A stretch of DNA of 64,000 nt from Liolophura sinensis (GCF_032854445.1 NC_088307.1:10850001-10914000), one strand, 5' to 3'; shown: positions 33,394 to 47,126, counted from the first letter of the stretch. Made by a program: numbers and translations. Notes: generated from the letters alone by a model not told the origin.

Positions 33394-36235
33394 GGTTTTT
33401 CCGTCTCTACAGACTTAAAAGGAGTTTGCCAAATACGTCCAGCGTATATACACATATATGTATATATATAATCTTTTTTAACCTGTTCCCAGCTGTCTGA
33501 CCAGTGTCAAAGTCCAAACACAAGCTTTGATCTTATTAGGATAGGTTACTGTAAGTTCCTCGATGTGATCAGAGTGTGTTCGGATGATCCAATGGCCATT
33601 ACGTCGAGTTACGCGGCTATTTGTACCCGTCCGCCAAACATTAATCCCCCTTCCAAACAAAACAAAAGAATAAAACCGTCCCGAAGCCAGTTATAATGCG
33701 CCCGGATTGATCAGGCTGAAGCCTTGGACTCTCCGCTCATCTGATTGGTTAATGCCATGCTTGTTTGAGTGCTTCTAGTCGTCCATTGCTCTTTGCTGTA
33801 CCAACTCAAGGTAGGAAGGCGCGCTGGGGGGAGGGTGGCTGGACCCGAGAGGCAGGGGTGAGGGAGAGAGAGGGTGAAGCTTAAGCCACTTGAGTTTTCC
33901 CGTCTCCCCAATGAACCCTGATTGAACAATAAAGATCTCCTGCCACCCCCGCGGAGAACCCACCGTCATTGCCTCAGGGTTTGTCGACTCAATCACCAAC
34001 CTGATCGATCCTTCCAACGTAGACCAAAAATTAATCAGTAGCTTTCAGTGGCCCGTTTGTTTCCCTGTGTTTTCATAGTTTTCGTTTCTTTTGTCCGCTT
34101 GAACACGGCACATCCTTGGATACCGGCAAACACTTTGCATACCTCCTGACCTTGGCCACAAGTGAACCTTCTTTGCAAATTGTTACCAAGATTATAGTTG
34201 TAAAAGTTACGTCGCGATCACCGCTCGTAACCCCAAAACGGCCGCTCCTTTCCCAGATCATACGGCGTATTGTCAAGAAGAATCAACGAATAACCAGATT
34301 GGCCTCGAGTAAATGCGAGGATATGTTATTTATAAATATAGATGAATTGAATGCATGTGACCCAATCTTTATTAAGCCAAAATATATAACCGATCTCAGA
34401 TTTCACCCCAAATCAAAGAGCAAAAAAAAAGTTTATAATATCGATTTCATTCCCATAAAATTTAGTCAACATATTCTACGCTGATATTGCAGCACAACGA
34501 TTTTAGTAGACAAGTGTTAAATAGCATATAAACCATTGTAACTATAGGCCGCGTCTTATGACATATCTTAAGCGGACGATATTTATTTCGAACATTATGT
34601 ACTGCGATTTATGTAGTCCGGTTTATAATAAACGTTACAAATTAAAACTTTTAAAAGCAACATTTTTATTTTCAACAAAAGAAAATTCAACATTTCCTGC
34701 CAAAGTGTCACTGAGAAGTTGAGCAGTATGGACTACTAGCTTGCCTAGAGACGAGGAGACGTGCTTCTCATGGCAGTCCGCGAGCTGTGCCCTTCCTCAG
34801 TGTCTCTCCAGTGACACTCGGATGAGACGAGACTATGGGTCATCAGAAAGAAAAGGCGATCGTGTCACAAAACGCCCTGCGAGGAATTCGAGCAGTTTCG
34901 ACTCCATGTTAAAATAACATTTCCAGTAAATCACGTCATCGAAGCTCATCCCGAATATTGACAAGTTGAGAATTTTTTCTTTAATGATGTAGAGACTATT
35001 TTATCCACTTCATACATATTCTAATTATTGATATACCGAAAACTATAGACTTATCTTCGAACGGAATTGTACAATTAAATAACAAGAGTTTTCTTTTAAA
35101 ACTATAGGATATATTTGATGTGAGAAAATTAGACTTAAAATCAGTACAGATTTATGCTATAAGCCTACATTATTTGTCATCATTTCTTTCGAAATCGCCC
35201 AGTACGCACAAGCTATAACAATGGTCAATCTTAGCACTGTGTAAAAAATATATATGTTTCATCCAATAGAATTCTAAGATGAAGAAACTTCACAAACTTC
35301 ATAATTAATTTTTAAGGATACGATGAAGTAGCAACTATATACATAATTAACTCGGCTGACCTTTTAAAGAACTTGTGTTTGATACTGGTAACCGGAGTTC
35401 TCGTGAAAAATCAACTATCTTTGGCAAGCTATTGACAATCACTATACAAAGGATATAAAGAATCGTATGCTGCCATTAAATGCTCCAGGATACGTGTAGA
35501 GTGGAGTAAAAAAGTAGATTTTTACACCTTTTTCGTGACACTACTGATTAAACGTTGCTCGGTCGTTATCAGAGAGGTGTGATAAAACATTAGGGTAATT
35601 TACAGCTGTGTAACACGTGTAAACTCGAATAGAAACACACTTGTTTTAGTCCTTACATTTCATTTACAGTATTCATCAAGGTATGGAATGACTGCAATAG
35701 ATGCATTGTGGTAATTTGCATAAAGATACAGTGTGAATGGATGAATAGGCTGTCATCCATGATATACTGTATTAAAGCGACGAGCTGTACTCCAAAACTG
35801 CATATGCGCTAAAATTTCTAGATCTAATTTGACGGAATCCAATGTGTTATACCAGCGGTTAATTAACGTGCGAATAAGCTCGCTTACGCATGTCACAGTC
35901 GTCTTCAGGCCAGGGAAGATTTTCAGTTCATTAAAATGTTGTATTGTCTCCACAGAAATGTCAGTCAGTTATATGTGCAGCATAATTGATAAAAACGTTT
36001 ATTTGTGATATGTTTCGCTTGCTAGGGTGTTCCCCTGGTGTACAGTATTAGTTTTCTACGTGCACACAGGAGACTCACTCAAGTTGCTACTATATTCATG
36101 ACACTTATAGTGCACAGCCAAAGGATATTTCCGAAGCTGCGAAGGTCACATATTTCTGGATCATTTCTTGTGGCCTAATAAAAACGAGGTATTAGGAATA
36201 TGAGATTTAAACCACACTCGCCTGAACAGGCCGAA
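33394..36235. other. 5' flank of the NR2E gene; no other gene seen
   Basis: Contains a GC-rich patch at 33690-34010 just upstream of the start, which may be the promoter. Another lies at 34690-34920. A 122-codon plus-strand frame at 34116-34481 has no recognisable domain and no splice support. Confidence 0.4.
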
Positions 36236-36422
36236 GACTAATCCAGTTACAGAAAAACAAGATTAGGATTACCCAAACTGGATTATCGCCCTTAAATTCG
36301 CGACCAAAATGTGCTGTGGACGTTTAAGCTAGTTTTGTTAGTTTACGCTAACGAATCGGCGCCATTCGCTTACATCTCGTACCAGACAAATTATAGAAGG
36401 ATTATATCGCTTATAATCCAAT
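36236..36422. promoter_or_regulatory. Cluster of five OTX/CRX-type (K50 homeodomain) sites
   Basis: TAATCC or its complement GGATTA occurs at 36239-36244, 36266-36271, 36280-36285, 36399-36404 and 36414-36419. The last two form a near-perfect inverted pair (GGATTATA-tcgct-TATAATCC). The block lies 2.8-3.0 kb upstream of the NR2E start codon. Sites are seen directly; enhancer function is inferred. Confidence 0.5.
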
Positions 36423-39109
36423 TTTGATAATGTTAATCTTGTTTTAAATTAAGCCAGTTCTCAGCAGAATTTAGTATAAGACAAATTCATATACACGCAT
36501 AGTCACAAAGCACACATGGCAATTTAGCAACCGTTCCGGTTGTTTACACAGTACACATTTTAGGCGTTATGTTTAAGGTATTACTTGTTTGCTTGGTGTT
36601 GACCTTCTTGTGCATGATGCGCGTCATTCTTATCGGAATTTAGCCTCTGACAAAAACCTTTTTGTTTAAGTATGTGCAGATACATATATGTATATATAGA
36701 CGTCTATTTCAAACATACAAACTGAATCATTTGGATTATTATACGTTATACAACATCGAGTTTTCCAGCTCTAAGAGGTGCTATTCTACATGCTTTATAA
36801 GCGGAAGACATGATAAAACTGTATTTATTTATGATTTTTTTTTCTTTTATAGTCTTAACAACTTAAGTTAATAAATTTTTAACGAAATGACCTCGGATAC
36901 TAGCTCTTCTTGGTATAGAAAATTCGAATCCTTGGGAAATATCACCGGTCTTTGGCAAGTATCTAACGAATCTGCTGACAAAGTGGCTACAGAAGTAGTG
37001 AATACAGCATCGGAGAGCTGCATATTTTTGGTCGCATGTCTTTTCCATTTCCTCCCTGGCTAACCAGTTCAAAGGTCACGGCAAGGTATACGTGATTTTT
37101 GGTCATTCGGATGTAGCCCTGTTTGATATAAACATTTTTAACAATTGAACGCCTCATTAACAGCTATAGGTTTACTTGATCTAAGCGGGAGCTTGCTTCC
37201 GCTGTTTACAGGTAGGCCTGTATTAGCTTACAGGTATGTTTGTTTGTATCATCGCCCGTCCCCCCGCGGGTTAGCACCGTTGGCCAAAACATCCCACCTG
37301 CCAAGAGGATGTGGGCCAAGCCGAGATACACAGCACCAATAGTAACTGATATCAATGATCTATACCACCTCTTAATGATATAAACATCCGGACCAAAACA
37401 TAAAGATCGTAGGATCAAACAACATAAGGTATGCACAATAATGAATTATTTGTTCAAAGGTTTCTTCTCATTGTTTTTGTATGCAGTCATATTGAACAAA
37501 TTTATTTCTCATCATACATGCAAATTACCATATGCTGCCACGGTGGATATTTGTTTTTCATTTCAGGTTCAACAACAACAATTTGAAACGTTTTCTACCA
37601 CGTATCAGACTATGAATATAGTCACACATTTGACTAGAAAAGATTATGAATGGATGATTATGGCTCAACGATCAAAGAATATTGGTTTTGGCTCTGACAA
37701 GCAGCTCGGTCGGTCTGCCTGGCCAGTTAGTCGGCCTGCGGGTGGATCAAAGTTTTTGACATGTTATGATTCTTTTTAGCATGGGTCGGTCATTTAACAA
37801 AAGGCCGAATTCCAAGGCCGACATCGACCTTTTGCAGATATTGCTAATTTGCGCTTGTCTGCTTTAAAAAGTCATTCTAGACATTGTAAACATGTTTTGT
37901 TTTTTCTTTTTTGCTTGCATCGGTAATGTTGCTTCTTTTTATCCCAACAATAACACCACTGATAATCCCCGACTTCAGACAGATTAGGCATGTTAAAACC
38001 TCCATCACCATTTTCCCACACCCACATTTTGCACGTGACACTTATCCCCAAGACTGCGATCTACACAGTCTCCTCGTATTGGCGTCGATGTCATTTACCC
38101 ACGTGATGAGCGTTATGAACGAATTCCACACCTCATGACATGTACAAACACAATAAATACCTAAATTCACTAAAATTTGTTTGTTCCGTTGTTTTTTGGC
38201 GACGTTTTGGTGTTATAGCATACAACTTTCAAAAATAAATACCAATTTAAAGATTTTTCTGGATCAATCAGGTTTATTTTATTTTTATTCATCATACAAC
38301 CACTTAATCCATTGCTATCCGACTTTTGAGAATTTAACCCATTTATTAATTACATTTATTATTACAATTTGGTCTTATCAGCGCCGTTCTTAGAAGCTCA
38401 TCAGTAGAATTTTGTGATTCGTAGATTATGAATAATTTAATAGGGCATTTTATCGGCATTGCATTTGCCAGTCGATCCTTTATATCAATTATAAAACCTT
38501 TTTTTATATCAAACCTTTCTCAATTTTAATGGCGAAAAGATATACGAAAGTTTTCAATGGACTCTTATTGCATCCCCTTTCGTCGAGATTTTAATTGATG
38601 CTGTTTTTAGTAGTAATTTTTTGAAGCCAAAAGGGCATTGTTTTAGGATCTGTAAATATTAAATACTGACTCTGGCAAACCCACACCTGTACAGCTAGTA
38701 CGTGGCTATAGATCAAAGGTAATAAACGTGTTAATTGCTGCAATGCAGATTTACAACGGGGTTAAAACCTTTATCGGCTACAAAATACCGTTTCAAAAAT
38801 AACTAAGAAAACAGACCTAAGTTAGTAGATCTCTGACTGTGGATCTAACAAGATTACCTGATATAAAACTGATAAATCGGCATTTAAGGCGAGATATCGC
38901 TGAAGAAGATAATCGATGTACCTCATACAGGCCTGCATAATGATGTAATCTAAGTCTGAGATAAGCCTGGATCTCAATGGACAATGATGTCCATAGAATG
39001 AACGCAAACCCTTGTCCATATTTGAAACTGCTGCAATGATATTTACCAGAATATTGTGGTATAATACAATATTTTTATGCCATGATTCAACACCCGTATC
39101 ATATTTTGA
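36423..39109. other. No gene seen
   Basis: Mostly AT-rich. Open frames at 37441-37776 and elsewhere have no recognisable domains or splice context. Confidence 0.4.
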
Positions 39110-39377
39110 ATGAGTGAGTAAGTGCTTGGGGTTTAACGTCGTATCATATTATGGAGGGGCCTCGGTGGCCGAGCGGCTAGCACGCCAGCGCGGCGCAATG
39201 ACACAGGAGCTTCCAACAATTCGGTCGCTGTGAGTTCAAGCCAAGCTCATGCTGACTTCCTCTTCGTCCGTACGTGGGAAGGTCTGTCAGCAACCTGCAG
39301 CAGCCGTTTACAGATGTCGTATAAGTGAAATATTCTTGAGTACGGCAGAAAAAAACAATCAAATAAACCAATAAATC
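39110..39377 (+). mobile_element. SINE family A, full-length, beside a SINE-B scrap
   Basis: 39110-39143 is a family B tail fragment (gagtaagtgcttggggttt). The SINE-A begins at 39153 (ggggcctcggtggccgagcg), with B-box-like gagttcaagcc, body gaaatattcttgagtacgg and an AAAT-like tail. A likely TSD atcatatt flanks it (39142-39149 and about 39376-39383). Confidence 0.85.
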
Positions 39378-39383
39378 ATATTT

Positions 39384-41265
39384 TGATAAAATTCCATCGA
39401 CCATAAGGCAACCAGATACTAGGCGCAGCTCATGTAGCTTATATTCCATGACCTTTCTGCAGTCTGTATAATTTCATATCATTTTGGCTTACATCTCCAT
39501 TCTATATACCCTTGTTTGACTTCTTCACTGGTGCTTACTATTCCTCTCAGAGGGAACTGTTCATGTTTAAGCAGTTTGATCTACCAATATAAAACCAGGG
39601 TATCTTGCTTTCGGCACAACAACCAAGAAGACATTACAAGTGTACGTCGACCTCAGAAAGCAGTTTCTTAGTCAAAAGTATTCCATACAGAACTATTTTG
39701 ATGTAAAGAAAAAGGAAACCGTTATTGTAGTAGCTAAAAGGAAAAGTCTGACACTGTTTCTTTGAGACATCTTTGCTTTACGTTCCCATACGTGTCATTT
39801 AGAACCATCCTTATCTGTATTGTCATGCCGTCATGCATGGCACCCCCATGCACTGATGTACGCTGTCTCATTTCGTACGACTCCATAGGTCTGTGTGTTG
39901 GAATCAAAAAGATACATGCTATGTACTGTTGACATCTCCGTCAGACGCAAAAATCACAAACCTAAATCATACTGAAACAGATAAAATACATGTATTGTTT
40001 AGAAAGACCTATACACGCCATTTTATGCTTTGTTATTTGTAAGATTTATATTTATGAAATATGCAAGATGTTCTGGCTAAGCTTTATTCAACATACATAC
40101 GCAGATTTTCATTTTTATCAAGATTTTATTTTAGATAAAGGTAAATCGCATTTGTTTTATGTATTATGCAGCCTCTTTAACTTTACATCTATGAATATCG
40201 CCGCAGTCGTATAAGTGAAATATTCTTGAATACGGTTTTCAAAATTTCAATTTTTTTTACATAAATTTGAAATTTTTCAAAAGGCTTTTTTTTTTTATAG
40301 ATGTGGACCAATCTCATAAGTGCAGTATATATGTATTTTCGCCGGCATCGCTGTTAACTAACGTATATGCACCGCGTCGATGATAAAATCATAAAGTTTT
40401 AATATTATGAGATGTGAATGGGCTAGTTACTTTTTTTCTTAATATTGGCTCACAGGTATCACAAGTTTAAACGGGTATAAGTGTAATTCTTTAACAGGAT
40501 TTCAACAGTTATTTTGGGGGGAAATAAAGTTCGGATTAAGAATATTCTAACAAGATTAGACTTCGGCGGACAGTCAATTTAGACCTGCCGCGATTGATCG
40601 GCCGAGTCCGAACTAACGGTGGATAATCCGTACACATGGCGCCGACTAGATTTAGTAAGATTTTACTGCGCATACGTGATATAATGCTATCTTTGAGCAT
40701 GTGCTAACAAGGACTATGTCACTAGAACTGGTCTATGTTTCTGGTTTTGTATTCTTGGTATTGATAAAAGCTTTATTTGGGTCCAATGCCGCTCTTTTGC
40801 TCGTTGCTTTTACAGGCGTGAGGATGACAAACCAGCAATATTATCGTTATTCGTTACATTTGTGTTTTCATCGAATAGCACACATTTCATTGCGAACTGT
40901 TGAATGAAACGAATTAGGCAACTTGATCCGGCAGCAAAAGAATAATATTGTTGCCAAACTATTGTTAAATAGTATTTCAGAATCTATATGTCTTTTGTTT
41001 TTGGTTTCCCGGGTTGTAATTCGGTTTTTGGTTGTTACTAGCCTTTTTTTCGCTTTTTTCTGACTTGGGGGACGGGATCCAGATTTTTACACAGTTTTCT
41101 TTAAAAAGATTTAAAACATACATTTATTTATTCTGTTGGTTCGACAAAAAATCTTCTGTTATTGCTATTGATAATAAAGTGTTGTGCAATATCGTCCTTA
41201 ACGTAAAATGACTGCATCACAAAATACATATATTCGGCGAAGTACGCCAAAATTAAACAAACGCC
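39384..41265. other. No gene seen; SINE-A scrap at 40203-40236
   Basis: The scrap reads gtcgtataagtgaaatattc. Otherwise AT-rich sequence without recognised exons; a GC-richer spot at 40560-40660 has no clear content. Confidence 0.4.
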
Positions 41266-41460
41266 ATTACCGCTCAAATTCAGTGACAGCAATGAAGCTG
41301 TGTTCGGGGAAATTGTCTCCGCCGGAGTCAGTAAAATTTACCAACATTTGACACGTGGACCACCGTTCCCACACACACGTGACACCTGACCTGTAAAACC
41401 AAAATGGCGACCCAGCACGTGGAGAGGTCGGCTGTGACGGTCTACTCACGTGACTAATAA
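41266..41460. promoter_or_regulatory. Four-E-box (CACGTG) cluster with a short ORF, promoter-like
   Basis: Perfect CACGTG at 41352-41357, 41376-41381, 41416-41421 and 41447-41452, in a GC-richer block. An ATG at 41404 (accaaaATGGCG) opens 17 codons to TAA at 41455-41457. Such spacing suits a bHLH-ZIP (MITF/TFEB/USF/MYC) responsive promoter or enhancer. No gene body was found on either side. Confidence 0.45.
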
Positions 41461-41738
41461 AGGGTGTTTATCTTACTTCTATGCCATACATTCTATGTTA
41501 CTGAAATATAGATATTATGAGAAAAAAGGGGAAATTATCTCTTGATATTTAACATCACATAACAAAATATGCAACTTCCAGTCTTGCCAGTTTTCACTTC
41601 GTTTACCACTTCGTGGATCGTGCATGGCGATTGTTAATTGGTACATATAATGCGGGTTTTAATATTTCTCTACGACATCCATTAATGTTTGCTAATTCCA
41701 CCAACTAAATTGCGTTCGCGATATTTGGGGATGAGGTG

Positions 41739-41812
41739 TCATGGTCCAGTGGATACCGCTTGCTTGCCTTCCAGTGCCTTGGAGACACGCGATTCGGGTT
41801 CAAACCCGGCCT
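41739..41812 (+). repeat. tRNA-like sequence (degenerate tRNA or SINE head)
   Basis: Contains a D-arm-like GGTCCAGTGGATACC and a strong T-arm CGGGTTCAAACCCGG. The anticodon arm has extra bases and the acceptor ends pair only partly, so it is a tRNA-derived relic rather than a working tRNA. Confidence 0.45.
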
Positions 41813-42129
41813 TGTCCTCATTCAGCCGGTCTAAGTACATGAAACGCTCTGTTAGTTCAACAAAAACAGTGTTTTTAAACATTTGTTAGAAATATGATGC
41901 TAACAAAGATTTGAATAGCCAACAAATTCTATTCGGTCATTTCCGCATTCATAAATTTGAAACAATATATATGAGATCATATGTATATTTGCCATTTTTA
42001 ATGTGTGACGTGGAGTATATATGCTGAAGTCAAAATATATTGTTACCTGAATTACAAACAACTTTTTCAATCTGCAATTAAATTTAAACCACTTGGTATG
42101 TTTTGTCAGGCGGCAGTTCCTCTCTGGGT

Positions 42130-43775
42130 GCACTTGCCTTCCCCTGGGTTTATCGCACCAGTGGGTGTTAATGTTGTACAGATCCCCCGGAGTCATCACA
42201 TTGATCAGTGGGGCCGCTGTTCGATCTAATTGACGCATAATTAACTGCAAACCTGATCACCGCGGGATACATCCGCGGCTGGCCATATAGATGTAATACT
42301 CTCTCACCTCCGGACTAAATATTTTCAAATGTTGTTTCAATTTCACCAAAACTTTTGTTGATCTTTTACACCACTTCATATGTGATTATAATCAATGATC
42401 AGTAACAAACAAGAAATTATCTGATTCAAGCTGCATCAATTTTTTTTACATAAGTTAATTTTAGAGGGTATAATTAACGTTTAGTGAAAAGCCAGTTTTC
42501 ACATTTCAGATGACGCCTGGAACCTTTTGCATTACGCCATTTACACATTATTTTAAACATTCAGATTTAATTTTAGTGTTATTTGAAGATGTAAGAAATT
42601 AAAAATTTTTGCCCAGTTTTTAAATTGCTTTCATCACACTTAGTTCCTAAGATGTACTGCGGCTTTACCAAAAATTACGTCTAATTTAAATGGCAGCTCT
42701 ACCATTTGTTTTCTTTCCATGAGTGTTCCATTGTGTTTAGTCAGACTTCATTCTAAGAATTGTACATTCAGTGTAATGTGCAATGGATTGCATAAAACCA
42801 TTCATGGGTTTTGCCAAATTTCAAAACTTAATTTAGAATACAAGAAGAGAAAATTATAATAAAATATTAAATTTTACAAATTTTATTTAGTATTTTAGTT
42901 AACCCCTGGGTATACGAGGAAGCGTACTACTACCGTGGTGTATTATCGCATACAGATCATACGGGGTCATCTCAAGGATTAAGAGGAAACTGTTCGATCT
43001 CACTGAGCCAAAATTAACGACTAATCGGATCACCACGGGGATATATCCGCGACAAAACATAGGGTTGACTTCCTCTCACCTGCTATTTAATAAACATTTG
43101 ATTTAAATTTAGTTTGCTTTGATGTTTAACAATTATATACATGCTATGCATTTAAGTTTTATTTAAGCTTTAGCATAGTTTTGATCTTCTTCAAGGTAAA
43201 ACGTCAAAAATTGAAATGTATAATTTTTATGTATGTTCATACATTATTGAAATATGGCGATTTTTAAAATTTATTTTAAAGAGCATAATTTGGACTTATT
43301 CTTGGAAAATGTGTTTAGTAACAAATTGCAGTTAGAAATGAAATGTACTTCGATTAAATATGTACATTAAAACAAGATTGTGATATGCCTTTTGCGCATT
43401 GCCGCATGGCAAGAAAACGAAACGTTTAACATGAACGGAATTTCTCAAGTTTGAAAACGGAAATATCTTACTTTATGTAAATACACAGTAAGACATAAAG
43501 TATAATCAGTTCTTTTAAGGCAAGGTGTTTTTGTAACTATTAATTTGTTTTTCATATCGTATGACATTTAAGGTGTAAATATTTGTATACTAATTCGCCA
43601 TATACATGTAAATGTACCAACTATGTCCATAGGAAAGGACGTCGCGTCTAGATATTATTGGTACAAGCACCTCACATGGAGTCATCGTGCTGTGAATAGA
43701 TCAAACACCAAGGATCAGTTCGATCAGTCTGATCAGAAATTGTTTGACCCAGGGAAAGCTGATTGATCACGAGGA
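42130..43775 (+). repeat. Three spaced copies of a ~150-bp module
   Basis: Copies at about 42130-42285, 42902-43055 and 43625-43775 share, in order, a GGrGTCATC start, GTTCGATC, an AATT-type centre and a GATCAC end. Copies 1 and 2 also share cccctgggt, tatcgca and atcaccrcggggatayatccgcg-type text. Between copies the sequence is plain AT-rich DNA. No coding potential is consistent among copies. Confidence 0.55.
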
Positions 43776-44990
43776 AGCCCGTGAACAAACTTCCTTTTTA
43801 CCACGAAGCTTGTACTATCCTATAGTTCTAAATCGTCCGCGATTTATTCATTTATAAATTATTTGAAACTTGATATGGCCTTGACATGATCTCGCGTATT
43901 ACGACAATTTAATAATTTTTATTTTAAAGATCAGGAATCTTTAGTTTAAGAATACATTAATTAGTTAAAAGTCTACTTTTTAGGCCTTTGAAGGTTAAAA
44001 TTCAAATCCACATGAGATTATACTTTAACTGTATTTTTAGCTTTAGCTTTGTGCAATAGTTTAAAGGCTACTAATCTTAGCCTCGAAATTAGCCTGAAGC
44101 AAATTCATGTTTATGGTTACACTTAAAGCCAAAAAAAAAGAGTTAAATTTAATTGTGACCTCGTTTGCTTGGCTATAACTGGGCCGGGTCATTAAACAAT
44201 AATTAAACTATTCATAAACTTTTCTTGAAATAAAAGTTTGAGCTTTGAAACTGGATTATTGCAGAATAGAGCCGTTATTTGTTAATCATGGTACCTGCAC
44301 ATGAAGTCGGCTATTATAATATTATATATGCGATGAAACAAATGACTATTTCACAATTATAACGTTCACAATTCATGTGATTGGTATAGATTATTGTTCA
44401 TAGCGCATGCATTTAGATTTTCACAATAATTGTGAATTCCTACTTTTTACGTGTAGGGGGCCTAATGTACCCTGTTTCAGATTTAATTTAATTCAGCCGC
44501 TGCTTATAGGTGATTGTATTATACAGTACTTTATAAATTCACTATTTTCGGTACAGATGAACTTTACAAATGTGCATAGTGGTATTTAATAATTACACAA
44601 TTAATGACCTTTTAACGCAGCGCCACATACTGTATTTGTGCTATTGTTTATGTATCCGTTGGTATCCGTGTTGCTGTAAAGACTGCTGTCCCCACGCCAC
44701 CTCCACGCCTCCCCACAGTTTCCTCACCTAAACCTCGCTCCCTACAGTTAGCATCCCCTTATTCTCCTCATGACAACAAAGAAAGGTAAATTAAAGGTCA
44801 AAGAAATAAAATATAACAATGTTTGATTCTATTTAGCTGTATACCATCCGGTGTATATGTATACATACGTTCTCGGCAGGTGGACATCGGCAACTGAATA
44901 AACTCCACGTACATTTCCGGTCACCTGCTCCTGCGCGAGACACAATAAGAAAGCTGTCTAAATACAACACATTATAAGTCCAGGTGACTT
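43776..44990. other. No gene seen
   Basis: AT-rich. 44680-44770 is a CT/CC-rich purine-poor stretch. No exon recognised. Confidence 0.4.
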
Positions 44991-45085
44991 ATTTATTTAT
45001 TTACATGTTTGGTTTTCACGCCATACTGACGATTATTTCAGTTATACTACGGCGGCCAGTATTATGGTGATAGGGAACTGGGTAT
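44991..45085 (-). mobile_element. SINE family A fragment
   Basis: Tail-end part only: ttatttatttatttacatg, cgccatactgacgattattt, cggcggccagtattatggtg. Confidence 0.8.
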
Positions 45086-45567
45086 ATCTGACTTATTTAT
45101 ATGTTTAACATTATGCAACATGATACGAGATACATGTACATGGTGTCTTGAATGCGACAGTCTTAAGTCCATGGAACAAAATCAGAAAGTACAAAATGCA
45201 TGGACAGCAACTTCTTGTACTCGAGAACAGCACACTATGGTACATTAGACCTCCTGTCATATCGCGAGACCCTCGGGATTTTCCGGGTACACGTGACAGT
45301 AACAGAAATTTCACGAATGTCCGTGACTTGAATTGCATCGAAAGATGTACCTTTTGTTTATTATTTATTGTGACGCTTGACTTGAATTATATAACATGAT
45401 TTGATTAAACTTCGCATATTGCAATCCTCATTCCTCACTGTTTGTGTATTCCAAACTTCCTAGCTTCGTCGCACGAAGAAATATAAAAAATATATTACTT
45501 CTTGTAGGATGTGAATGGGAGGGAGTTAATGGCGTCCTCCAGATGGATCCATTGATGATCTCCTTTA

Positions 45568-45763
45568 CACCAAAGAGTAACACTGTTCTGTAGTGAGATT
45601 TATATTTAAATAAATTGGAATTTTTAACAAATAAGACCACGGGCCTATTCAAGAATCCCAGAAAATACACCAAAGAATAACACTGTTCTGTAGTGAGATT
45701 TAACTTTGAAGAAATTAGAATTTTTAACAAATAAGACCTTGGGCCTATTCAAGAATGCCAGAA
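45568..45763. repeat. Tandem duplication of ~98 bp
   Basis: Two adjacent copies begin at about 45568 and 45667 (caccaaagartaacactgtt, ttctgtagtgagattta, gggcctattcaagaat). Identity is high, with a few substitutions. Confidence 0.88.
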
Positions 45764-46207
45764 ATCACTGGCATCAATATATACAATTTGTTTTTTAAAT
45801 ATACACATTTGGTCTCTATACATATGTTCAAAAACACTATGAAAACATGAACTTTATTTGGACATTAAACAATCCATAATATTGAATGTCAAATGTTGAA
45901 ATATAAAACCTTGACTTTTGGCAAGTCAATCCCAGTTAAACTATAACCTGTTTGAGTAGAACCCGATGTATGGCTCAAGTATGGAGAACACCTGGCCTAC
46001 TGGGAATTATTGATCATGCTTTATATGTTTTATGTCTAATAGATCGATGGAACTTTCACTTTGTAAGTTAGCAAGGCTATCTGAAATTGATTTTCTTCTC
46101 CCCGCCGACACCCACCACTACCACTCTACCAAAAGCAAACCATAATTTCTAGTATAGATATCAAAAAAAAAAACAAAATACATTAATCCAAATGATTGCT
46201 ATGAACT

Positions 46208-46305
46208 CATGTTGGCTTCCTCCCGCCATAAGTGAAATATTCTTGAGTACGGCTTAAAACGTGCACCAGTCGTTTGAACAATAAATAATTAAATAAATAA
46301 TCATT
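46208..46305 (+). mobile_element. SINE family A fragment, internally deleted
   Basis: Joins gttggcttcctcccgccata directly to agtgaaatattcttgagtac, skipping the central body, and ends with an AAAT-like tail. Confidence 0.75.
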
Positions 46306-46406
46306 CCATTGCTCCTCTACTGCATACATGCCTCTTTAGAACTTAACCGACTCATGGGAATATAGCATAACGGAATTTTGCACGTGTCCGTCTTTGTCTC
46401 GTGAGG

Positions 46407-46431
46407 ACACACACACACACACACACACACA
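46407..46431. repeat. (AC)n microsatellite
   Basis: About 12 AC units. Another low-complexity AT block lies at 46790-46890. Confidence 0.9.
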
Positions 46432-47126
46432 AAATCAGACGCGAAGTGGCTGCGTTGTAATCAGTTTCGAGGATCACTTAACTGTTGTATACATATCTAC
46501 GATGAAAAGGCGAATTTTTTCCGCAATTCAAAAAGCCATTTCAGTTTACCTGGTGGCCTTTTGTCCATGCATCAAGTGTCTGGTTAAGTGGTCAGTCGGT
46601 CAGATCAAAGAGTCACGGTTGTGGTAGCTGTCCCAGGTGCAAATCCTTCAGCAAGTAGGTGGTCTGATCAGCTTAATGAACTCCTTCAACTTACCTGTAT
46701 AAGTATATTAAATCCACAAGTCCTGGAAATGATGAAAATATTTTCTAATATTAATATGTATATAATATAGATAAACTTGAATTTTCTGATTTTTTTGTAT
46801 GTTATGTAATATTAAATATTAATTATTATAATATTAATATTATATATTATCTAATATTAAATATAAAATATATATTAAATCTAATAATGTAATCTACGTG
46901 CAAACACACAGGAAGCGCAGTGCTGAGAAAAAAACGTCGTTTATTTTATGATTAATGGCATTCAGAATTTTCCATTGGGTAATTTGGTTGAAAATATCTT
47001 AAATGGACACAGCTGCTTGTAGCTGAAGCTTATGTATCATATGGAAATTCACCTACACATGCATGAGTTTATTATTTGACACCCTATGTTTATTTCACTG
47101 TTAATTTCACAGCGCCCTTGTTGATA

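Noticed and set aside
34116-34484. 122-codon plus-strand frame upstream of the NR2E gene
   Set aside because: No domain, poor start context, AT-driven Lys/Ile composition and no splice partners.
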